A DNA stretch of 64,000 nucleotides from UBA7446 sp965656545 (GTDB lineage: Bacteria > Bacteroidota > Bacteroidia > Flavobacteriales > Flavobacteriaceae): NCBI GenBank assembly GCA_965656545.1, contig CBFHKZ010000002.1:248001-312000 (forward strand), written 5' to 3'. Positions 57,218-64,000 of the stretch are shown here, in pieces. Position numbers and translations under genes: made by a program. The number at the start of each line of letters is the position of its first letter. The stretch's first letter is position 1. The notes beneath the pieces were generated by a model. It was not told where the DNA came from, did not search any database, and worked only from the letters and a program-made list of their open reading frames with translations.

Positions 57218-59839
57218 ATGTCTTTGTCAAAAGTAATACATTATTCTGGCACCTCACATAAATGGCATATTTGCTGTCTTATGTTTTTGCTTGGCGCCCT
57301 TGCTTTTGCGCAACAAACACCTGTTGACGAAGCCGTTGAGGACAGCATAGTGCAAGATAGTGTCGTGGTAAAAGAACCCGCATTACTCGATAAAATCAAA
57401 AGACATGCTGATGGTTATATGATTGTCAACCGCAAGGAAAACAAGTTGTATATGTATGATGGGGCTGAATTGTACTATCAAGATATTGAGTTAAAATCGG
57501 GTGTAATTGTGTTGGATTACACTACCAATGAAGTTTCTGCTGGACGTATTAAAGATTCGTTGGGTAATTTGGTGCAGCCGCCCGCTTTCAAGCAAGGTGG
57601 CGACGAAGTATTTCCAGATTCCATACGTTTCAACTTTGACTCCAAAAAGGCCATCATCTGGAATTCTAGAAGTGAGCAGCAAGGGATGAATGTCAAAGCG
57701 ACGACAACCAAAAAGCAAAACGATTCGGTTTATTACCTGAGGAATGCCAAGATAACAACCTCGAAAGATGTAGATGATCCAGAATATTACATTCGTGTTA
57801 GAACTGCAAAGTTTGTTCCCAAACGTAAAATGATTTCAGGATTGAGTAACCTGTATATTGCCGATGTCCCTACTCCTTTGTTCTTGCCTTTTGCATATTT
57901 CCCCATGACAGAAAATCGCGCTACAGGATTTTTATTCCCAACCATAGGCGAAAACTTCAACAGGGGTTATTTCCTCCAAAATGGTGGCTATTATTTTGTG
58001 GTCAACGACAACCTTGATGTGGCAACCCTTGGGGATTACTATACCAATGGTAGTTATGGTTTTCGAGTAGAAAGCAATTACAACAAACGATATCGTTACA
58101 GAGGAAATTTTAGCTTTAGGTATGAAAGTTTAATCAACGGGGAGCGCGGGCTTCCAAACTATGGCAAGTCTACCATATTCAACCTAAGGTGGTCACACAG
58201 CAAGGACAGTAAATCCAACCCGAACAGCAGGTTTTCTGCATCGGTAAATTTGGGAACCAGCAACTATTTTAGGGAGTCGTTAAATCAAATCAACACGACC
58301 AACTTTTTAAACAATACGCTGAACTCCTCGGTTTCGTATACCAGGACGTTTCCCAAATACCCCTCTGTAAACCTATCGGTATCGGCCACACATAGCCAGA
58401 ACACACGATCGAAGACCGTGAACATGACCTTGCCTTCATTGACAGCCAATATGGAACGTATTTACCCGTTTGCCAAGCGCAACGGCATCAAGAAAGGGAT
58501 TGTTCAAAACATCAACTTCCAATACAGCATGAGGGGTGACAATCGCATCAACACAACAGATGAACTCGTTTCTGAAAAGGGTTTGTTTTATGGTGCTAAA
58601 TCAGGGATGCAGCACAACATACCCATCAATACAAACTTCAAAATAGCCAAGCATTTTAATTTTACATTAGGAGGCAGTTATAAGGAAGTTTGGGCCAATC
58701 AAACCATCAAAAAAAATGATTACGATCTCGTTTTAGACGCACTACCCGAACAGGACACCATCACGGGCTTTGATAGATTTGCGCAGTATAATTTTAGCAT
58801 GGGTGCCAACACCACATTGTACGGGGTGTTTAATTTTAAAGAGGACAAGAAAATTCAAAGTATACGCCACGTTGTCAATGCAAACGTAAACTATAGCAAT
58901 AGCCCAAGCTTCGAACAGTATTATGACGAATACATCATTGATGCAGATGGAAACACCAGAGACTACACCCGTTTTGAAGGAGGGCTTTACGGCAGACCTG
59001 GCAACACCAAATCAAGTTCAATAGGCATTACTGTCCGCAATAACTTGGAAGCCAAAGTAAAGGACCGGGATTCAACCAAAACAGAGTTGAAAAAAATCAA
59101 AATATTAAACAACCTTAATTTTAGCACAAACTATAACATAACAGCCGATTCCCTTCGTTGGAGCCCGATACGTATGAGCACCGTTGTACCCCTACTGGAC
59201 AACAAGCTCAATATTAATTTGGGGGCTACATTTGACCCCTATGCATTGGGAGAAAACAAGCAACGCATCAATACATTTAGCGCAGCCAATGGTGGCCCAC
59301 TGTTGAGAATGACAAGCGCCAACATCAACTGGGGGTATAACTTTAAAAGTAAAGGCAGCAAAAAGGATGATAGCAATGACAACAATGGAAACATTCCTGG
59401 CCTAAATAACAACAGAGGCTTAGATGAGCAACGTAACTATGGCAATCCTGAAGACGAAGAAGACGATGCGCCTGAGGAAGATAAAAATACCTCTTTCTAC
59501 AAAACCAATATTCCGTGGAGTATAAATTTGAGGCACAGTTTTACATATGCAAACAGTAAAGAGCAACGTCAAATCAGCAATAACTCCCTTATGGCATCGG
59601 CAAATGTATCGCTTACGCCAAAGTGGAAAGTCAATGTGTCTTCTGGTTATGACTTTAAAAACAAGGGGGTAACGTTTACGAATCTCGGCATAGACCGCGA
59701 CCTTGACAGTTGGAATATGAATATTTCTTGGACACCATTTGGAAATCGTGAATCGTGGTTTTTCTTTATTGGAGTTAAATCAGGAATACTACGCGATTTG
59801 AAATACGAAAAACGACGAGAACCAGATAAAAGACTATAA
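57218..59839 (+). CDS. lptD: LPS-assembly protein LptD (putative)
   Basis: From the ATG at 57218 the product is 873 residues. A signal peptide ends ...GALAFAQQ. An OstA-type beta-taco region (about 60-200, with YMYDGAELYYQDIELKSG and SDVDDPEYYIRVRTAKFVP-like repeats) is followed by the large outer-membrane barrel starting at GFLFPTIGENFNRGYFLQNGG. It inserts LPS in the outer leaflet with LptE. An acidic low-complexity insert (PEDEEDDAPEEDKNTSFYKT) lies near residue 755. The gene is divergent from the amidase and 9 bp ahead of ridA. Confidence 0.88.
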   Translation: MSLSKVIHYSGTSHKWHICCLMFLLGALAFAQQTPVDEAVEDSIVQDSVVVKEPALLDKIKRHADGYMIVNRKENKLYMYDGAELYYQDIELKSGVIVLDYTTNEVSAGRIKDSLGNLVQPPAFKQGGDEVFPDSIRFNFDSKKAIIWNSRSEQQGMNVKATTTKKQNDSVYYLRNAKITTSKDVDDPEYYIRVRTAKFVPKRKMISGLSNLYIADVPTPLFLPFAYFPMTENRATGFLFPTIGENFNRGYFLQNGGYYFVVNDNLDVATLGDYYTNGSYGFRVESNYNKRYRYRGNFSFRYESLINGERGLPNYGKSTIFNLRWSHSKDSKSNPNSRFSASVNLGTSNYFRESLNQINTTNFLNNTLNSSVSYTRTFPKYPSVNLSVSATHSQNTRSKTVNMTLPSLTANMERIYPFAKRNGIKKGIVQNINFQYSMRGDNRINTTDELVSEKGLFYGAKSGMQHNIPINTNFKIAKHFNFTLGGSYKEVWANQTIKKNDYDLVLDALPEQDTITGFDRFAQYNFSMGANTTLYGVFNFKEDKKIQSIRHVVNANVNYSNSPSFEQYYDEYIIDADGNTRDYTRFEGGLYGRPGNTKSSSIGITVRNNLEAKVKDRDSTKTELKKIKILNNLNFSTNYNITADSLRWSPIRMSTVVPLLDNKLNINLGATFDPYALGENKQRINTFSAANGGPLLRMTSANINWGYNFKSKGSKKDDSNDNNGNIPGLNNNRGLDEQRNYGNPEDEEDDAPEEDKNTSFYKTNIPWSINLRHSFTYANSKEQRQISNNSLMASANVSLTPKWKVNVSSGYDFKNKGVTFTNLGIDRDLDSWNMNISWTPFGNRESWFFFIGVKSGILRDLKYEKRREPDKRL

Positions 59840-59848
59840 TTTACGATT

Positions 59849-60229
59849 ATGAAAACCATCATCAAAACAGACAAGGCACCCATGCCAATTGGACCTTATA
59901 ATCAAGCCATATTGGTAAACAACACGCTATATGCCAGTGGTCAAATTGCAATAAACCCAGCTACAAACGAATTGATTTCGGGCGGTATTGAGGAGGAAAC
60001 CAAACAGGTAATGGAAAATTTAGCAGCTGTTTTGGATGCCGCAGGCATGCATTTTTCAGATGTTGTGAAGTGCAGCATCTTTATTTCGGATATGAATGAC
60101 TTTGGTGCCATAAACGACGTATACGGCACTTATTTTGACGATGAAAATGCACCTGCAAGGGAAACCGTTCAGGTTGCCGTATTGCCAAAGCGTGTAAACG
60201 TAGAGATATCTTTAATAGCCGTAGCCTAG
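59849..60229 (+). CDS. ridA: RidA family reactive intermediate deaminase
   Basis: A 126-residue trimeric-type protein that hydrolyses reactive enamine/imine intermediates from PLP enzymes such as threonine dehydratase. The family blocks are PMPIGPYNQAILVNNTLYASGQIA, then VVKCSIFISDMNDFGAINDVYG and ARETVQVAVLPKRVNVEISL (the Arg near residue 105 binds the substrate carboxylate). It directly follows lptD, a pairing common in Flavobacteriia. The stop overlaps that of the GlcNAc kinase on the other strand. Confidence 0.95.
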   Translation: MKTIIKTDKAPMPIGPYNQAILVNNTLYASGQIAINPATNELISGGIEEETKQVMENLAAVLDAAGMHFSDVVKCSIFISDMNDFGAINDVYGTYFDDENAPARETVQVAVLPKRVNVEISLIAVA

Positions 60230-61077
60230 GACATTTTTAAGTGGTACTCCACCAAACCGTCAATAGGTTTTTTGTGCACATTCCCAATAGTCAGACCCAA
60301 TCCGCTTAAGACTTCTGTTAGCTCATCTTTAAGATAAAAGGCTATGGAACCTATAAAATGAATCGGTACCTTTTTAGCATTATCAAATTGAAGTATCTGA
60401 TGACGTGCAAACAAATCAAACCCTTTCTTTATTAGGGCTTGGCTGTACTCATTTTCTTTGTTTTCAATCAAGAAACGAGCAAAGGTTGCCAAATAGGTGT
60501 TGGGATTAGATTTTTTGTAAAGGTTTGTTTTGATAGACTCAGACGACAAATCAAATGACTCTTCAAAAACCGCAGCCATTTTTTCAGGTATCTTATTGAA
60601 ATAATAATCACGCAACAACTGACGCCCAAAATAATTTCCGCTGCCATCATCCATCAAAATATATCCCAATGAATCAACACGTTGTTCAATCTCTTGCCCA
60701 TCAAAATAGCTACAATTCGAACCTGTTCCAAGAATACAAACGATGCTTTTTTCTCCAGGCTCAGTTGCAGCATATACAGCCGCATAGGTATCTTCTTTAA
60801 CCTCGATTTTTGCACTCGGAAAAATACTTTGCAGCACTTTCTTTAGCAATACTCTAGGTGGCTTAGTACCACAACCCGCTCCGTAAAAATGAATGTAGTT
60901 TACAGATTTACGCTTGCGGTATAAGTCATAATTATTGATAATGCGTTCTTCCAAAATTGCATCCGATAACACTTGAGGATTTAGTCCTTGTGTTTGCGTT
61001 TCGAAAAGCACATCATTTTGCGCATCAAGAGCAATCCAATCTGTTTTGGTTGAGCCGCTATCAATAATAAGTTTCAT
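60226..61077 (-). CDS. BadF/BadG-type N-acetylglucosamine kinase
   Basis: A 283-residue ASKHA-fold sugar kinase. LIIDSGSTKTDWIALD at the N-terminus is the phosphate-1 loop, VCILGTGSNCSYFDG near residue 113 the phosphate-2 loop and DDGSGNYFGRQLL near 145 is the sugar-binding segment. It most likely phosphorylates GlcNAc (or MurNAc/GlcNAc) salvaged from wall turnover. It lies 4 bp behind gapA on the same strand, so the glycolytic pair pfkA-gapA and this kinase may be one operon. Confidence 0.87.
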   Translation of the reverse strand: MKLIIDSGSTKTDWIALDAQNDVLFETQTQGLNPQVLSDAILEERIINNYDLYRKRKSVNYIHFYGAGCGTKPPRVLLKKVLQSIFPSAKIEVKEDTYAAVYAATEPGEKSIVCILGTGSNCSYFDGQEIEQRVDSLGYILMDDGSGNYFGRQLLRDYYFNKIPEKMAAVFEESFDLSSESIKTNLYKKSNPNTYLATFARFLIENKENEYSQALIKKGFDLFARHQILQFDNAKKVPIHFIGSIAFYLKDELTEVLSGLGLTIGNVHKKPIDGLVEYHLKMS

Positions 61078-61081
61078 GTGA

Positions 61082-62083
61082 TTATAATTGGCTAACGTGT
61101 GCTGCTAAGTCAAGTAGTTTGTTCGAGTATCCTGCTTCATTATCATACCAAGTAACAACTTTAAAGAAAGAACCATTTAGTTCAATACCTGCATTTGCGT
61201 CAACTATGGATGTTCTAGCATCACCAATAAAGTCTTGAGAAACAACCAATTCTTCTGTGTAACCTAATATACCTTTAAGAGCTCCTTCAGAAGCAGCTTT
61301 GATCGCTTTCATTACGCCGTCATAGCTAGTTTCAGTAGCAAGTTTAACGGTAAGGTCAACAACAGAAACATCTGCAGTTGGTACACGGAATGCCATACCC
61401 GTAATCTTTCCTTCTAAAGAAGGTATTACCTTGGTTACTGCTTTAGCAGCTCCAGTTGATGCAGGAATAATATTCAATAACGAAGAACGACCTCCTCTAT
61501 AGTCTTTTCTAGAAGGACCATCAACGGTCATTTGCGTAGCCGTAACTGCGTGTACCGTTGTCATAAGTGCTTCTTCAATACCAAAGGTGTCGTTTAAGAC
61601 TTTGGCAAGTGGTGCCAAACAATTGGTTGTACATGATGCATTTGATACAATACTATCTGATGCTTTTGCATCTTCGTGGTTAACACCCATTACAAACATG
61701 GGAGCATCTTTTGAGGGTGCAGAAATAACTACCTTTTTTGCACCGCCATCAATGTGAGATTGTGCCATGTCCAAGGTGGTAAAAATCCCCGTACACTCAG
61801 CAACAACTTCAGCGCCAATCGCATCCCACTGTAAGTTTTTAGGATCGCGTTCGGCAGTAATACGAACCGTTTTTCCGTCAACAACAAGGTGACCATCAGC
61901 TATTTCAACACTAGCATCCACTGTTCCGTGAACAGAATCGTATTTTAATAGATATGCTAGGTGTTCCACATCTAAAAGATCGTTTATTGCAACGATATCA
62001 ATATCATCTCTTTTAAGTGATGCACGGAAGACCATTCTACCGATTCTTCCAAATCCATTAATTCCAATTTTTAGGTTTGCCAT
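61082..62083 (-). CDS. gapA: Glyceraldehyde-3-phosphate dehydrogenase, type I
   Basis: A 333-residue NAD-dependent enzyme of glycolysis. It has the Rossmann start KIGINGFGRIGRMVFRASL, the catalytic cysteine in SNASCTTNCLAPLAKV near residue 150, the catalytic histidine in the following TTVHAVTATQM block, the TGAAKAV anion site and WYDNEAGYSNKLLDL near the end. Codon use is notably regular, as expected for a highly expressed gene. It follows pfkA by 18 bp. Confidence 0.98.
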   Translation of the reverse strand: MANLKIGINGFGRIGRMVFRASLKRDDIDIVAINDLLDVEHLAYLLKYDSVHGTVDASVEIADGHLVVDGKTVRITAERDPKNLQWDAIGAEVVAECTGIFTTLDMAQSHIDGGAKKVVISAPSKDAPMFVMGVNHEDAKASDSIVSNASCTTNCLAPLAKVLNDTFGIEEALMTTVHAVTATQMTVDGPSRKDYRGGRSSLLNIIPASTGAAKAVTKVIPSLEGKITGMAFRVPTADVSVVDLTVKLATETSYDGVMKAIKAASEGALKGILGYTEELVVSQDFIGDARTSIVDANAGIELNGSFFKVVTWYDNEAGYSNKLLDLAAHVSQL

Positions 62084-62101
62084 AGTAATTTAATTATTAA
62101 T

Positions 62102-63106
62102 TTATAGTCTCATTATTTCAGATACACGAACAAGTTCGTTATCAATTTTCGATCCGCCCTTTATTGCTTTATCCAAAGGGGTTAATATCATTTTTCCATC
62201 GCCGATTCCAATCATATGACCAGAAGTGCCTTTGCGCAGTTCTTCAACAGCACGCAAGCCCATTCGGCTTGCCAATACACGGTCAAAACAAGTGGGTGCT
62301 CCACCGCGTTGCATATGTCCAAGCACAGAAACGCGTACCTCATAGTCAGGAAGGTTTTCTTCTATGTATTCGGCTAATTCAAAAACGTTTTTGCCAATTT
62401 TATCACCCTCTGCTACCATAACAATACTGGAGAGCTTACCCGATTTTTTTGAACGCTTAAGTGATTGTAACAAACGGTCAAGACCCATATTTGCTTCAGG
62501 AATAAGGATTTCTTCGGCGCCAGCGCCAATACCTGTATTCAATGCAATATGACCTGCATCACGCCCCATTACTTCTACAAAGAACAAGCGGTTATGTGAA
62601 ATGGCCGTGTCTCTAATTTTATCTACTGCTTCAACAACTGTATTCAGGGCAGTATCATAACCCAAAGTATGGGAGGTACCATAAATATCGTTGTCAATGG
62701 TTCCAGGGATGCCAATAACGGGGATGCCAAATTCTTGCTGAAAAATTAAACCCCCTGTAAAACTACCATCACCACCAATAACCACGATTGCGTCAATGTT
62801 ATTTTTCTGCAAGTTCGCAAATGCTTTTTTTCGTCCTTCTTTGGTTCTAAATTCATTAGAACGAGCAGACTTAAGGATGGTACCCCCTTTGTTGATGATG
62901 TTGTTTACGCTTCTTGGTCCCAAAGGTTTGATACTTCCTTCAATCATGCCCTGATAACCTCGGAAAACACCAAAGCATTTGATTTTGTAAAAAGCTGCTG
63001 AACGAACTACCGATCTAATGGCGGCATTCATGCCAGGTGCATCGCCTCCTGAAGTGAGAACGGCAATGTTAGAAATTTTGGTGTTAGTTGAATCTTTGGC
63101 TTTCAT
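62102..63106 (-). CDS. pfkA: 6-phosphofructokinase
   Basis: A 334-residue ATP-dependent kinase of fructose-6-phosphate. The ATP loop TSGGDAPGMNAAIR is near residue 18, GGDGSFTGG near 110, the catalytic GTIDNDIYGTSHTLGYDTA near 132 with the Asp, and MGRDAGHIALNTGIGAG near 176; the sugar-phosphate site is near HMQRGGAPTCFDR. The first ten residues (MKAKDSTNTK) are a short extension; another start a few codons later is possible. It heads the pfkA-gapA-kinase group. Confidence 0.97.
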   Translation of the reverse strand: MKAKDSTNTKISNIAVLTSGGDAPGMNAAIRSVVRSAAFYKIKCFGVFRGYQGMIEGSIKPLGPRSVNNIINKGGTILKSARSNEFRTKEGRKKAFANLQKNNIDAIVVIGGDGSFTGGLIFQQEFGIPVIGIPGTIDNDIYGTSHTLGYDTALNTVVEAVDKIRDTAISHNRLFFVEVMGRDAGHIALNTGIGAGAEEILIPEANMGLDRLLQSLKRSKKSGKLSSIVMVAEGDKIGKNVFELAEYIEENLPDYEVRVSVLGHMQRGGAPTCFDRVLASRMGLRAVEELRKGTSGHMIGIGDGKMILTPLDKAIKGGSKIDNELVRVSEIMRL

Positions 63107-63159
63107 GGTATAAAATGCAGTGCAAATTAACGAATAATCTCTCGTTTAAACCTAATGAT

Positions 63160-64000
63160 TTAGGGCTTAATGTTGTCTTTTTTGTTAAAAATTTTATTGA
63201 CAAGCTCTTTGAAAGAATCGAATCGAACTTGATAACCAACTCCAATACCTTGTGTATATCCCAATTCGTCACCAAAATATTGGAACTCATTTTCCTTATT
63301 AAAGACGCGTGCACGCAGGTCACCCTTTTTATTAAGTAAGAATTCAAGCTTTACATTCCCTATAATCATGGTCTCCTCTTCATTCCCAACAGGAACACCC
63401 ACTTTGCCATCAATAAGTATGCGCTCGTTGATGTTGGTTGACAAGCTTACCCCTAACCTATCTCGATTTTTTATGGAAACGGCAGCATTGCGATCGCCTT
63501 GAAGGTAGTCAATACCCAAATTCAATTTGTCGTTTTCATTTGTAAATATATTATCAAAAATGCCTGACGCTTTTTCAAAAAGGTTGGTTGTTAACGTTTG
63601 ACTAGAAATGGCCGCCAAAGAAACTTCATTAATAAAACTGCCCTGTGAGAGCAACGAAATGGCCTGTAACTGCCTTCTTTCTTCGTCATTTAACCTGTAG
63701 TTCAATTCGTTTCTAACAATACCCGAAGCGTTGGGGAAGGTAATCTCAAAAGTTGGTGTTTCAGGATTAAGCAAATTTCCAAACAAGGTAATGGAAACAT
63801 CCGTTGGTATCTTTTGGCTGATATTATCGCCCTCCAAAAGCACTGCTGGGTTTGCACCGCCGGGAACCTCATAAACGGCCTGCATATTTATTTGAGCACC
63901 ATACGGGTCGCCCTCCCAAAAAATAACCCCGCCAGGTTCCAAGCGAAAGGTTTTGTCGATAAGTCCAAGGTTCTTGAAGTTGTATATTCCTTCAAAGGCA
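63160..64000 (-). CDS. tamB: Translocation and assembly module TamB, C-terminal part (partial)
   Basis: The frame is open past the window edge (the first codon shown is AFEGIYNFKNLGLIDKT...). Visible are about 280 residues of the DUF490/TamB C-terminal domain: FRLEPGGVIFWEGDPYGAQI, then INMQAVYEV, GLVRNELNYRLND-like regions and the ending FQYFGDELGYTQGIGVGYQV with RFDSFKELVNKIF. TamB is a long beta-groove protein moving phospholipids or helping outer-membrane protein assembly. The rest of this very large gene lies beyond 64000. It is followed by pfkA after about 50 bp. Confidence 0.88.
   Translation of the reverse strand, partial: AFEGIYNFKNLGLIDKTFRLEPGGVIFWEGDPYGAQINMQAVYEVPGGANPAVLLEGDNISQKIPTDVSITLFGNLLNPETPTFEITFPNASGIVRNELNYRLNDEERRQLQAISLLSQGSFINEVSLAAISSQTLTTNLFEKASGIFDNIFTNENDKLNLGIDYLQGDRNAAVSIKNRDRLGVSLSTNINERILIDGKVGVPVGNEEETMIIGNVKLEFLLNKKGDLRARVFNKENEFQYFGDELGYTQGIGVGYQVRFDSFKELVNKIFNKKDNIKP

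Overview
The window is chromosomal DNA from a member of the Bacteroidota, almost certainly a marine-type Flavobacteriia/Flavobacteriaceae bacterium. The evidence is the hisGDCBHAFIE gene order, a type IX secretion (T9SS) C-terminal sorting domain, short lipoprotein signals, Bacteroidota-style -7 promoter boxes (TAnnTTTG and relatives), a bacillithiol synthesis gene (bshA), and flavobacterial neighbourhoods such as holA next to an HSDR_N protein and lptD next to an amidase and an MCE protein. No tRNA, rRNA, CRISPR array or conventional transposase was seen.

Layout. 1-6160: the histidine operon from the last codons of hisG to hisIE, with overlapping or nearly abutting genes. 6161-9398: heptamer-repeat spacers, an M61 peptidase lipoprotein, a 57-residue membrane protein and a DUF2461 protein. 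9401-16105: a minus-strand, AT-rich, five-gene restriction or defence cluster (large nuclease-methyltransferase, TcmP, DUF5131 three-Cys protein and two predicted PD-(D/E)XK nucleases), next to what looks like the tail of a truncated outer-membrane protein gene. 16320-19480: mscS, a CBS protein, small genes and a tail-to-tail toxin/antitoxin-like pair. 19481-43641: housekeeping genes (ald, an SUI1 factor, ung, mutS2, symporter, aroC, TlpA-like thioredoxin, acyltransferase, glmM, acpH, uvrA, LOG, a degenerate M1 peptidase, fused 2-oxoacid dehydrogenase E1, holA, GT2). 43642-47470: a repeat-rich accessory stretch with a spondin-domain T9SS protein, a duplicated promoter region, small membrane proteins, a Kazal lipoprotein and a sterol-desaturase-like enzyme. 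47622-64000: acyl-CoA carboxylase, bshA, GH3, an Fe-S oxidoreductase cluster, MCE protein, amidase, lptD, ridA, GlcNAc kinase, gapA, pfkA and the 3' part of tamB.

How genes work together. The his genes form one biosynthetic operon. lptD, tamB, the MCE protein, the amidase, glmM, the GlcNAc kinase and GH3 serve envelope synthesis, transport or recycling. gapA and pfkA form a glycolytic pair. The five genes at 9401-16105 are spaced 1-17 bp apart and probably form one transcription unit.

The most interesting feature is in the large restriction-modification gene. A 489-bp element (163 codons) carrying a DUF559 nuclease between inverted palindromic ends is inserted in frame without a stop codon. 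A 38-bp relative of the element ends lies in frame about 760 bp away, and the two flank the probable target-recognition segment. The operon also holds the poorly understood TcmP/DUF5131 pair. All functional statements come from reading motifs by eye; no searches were run.
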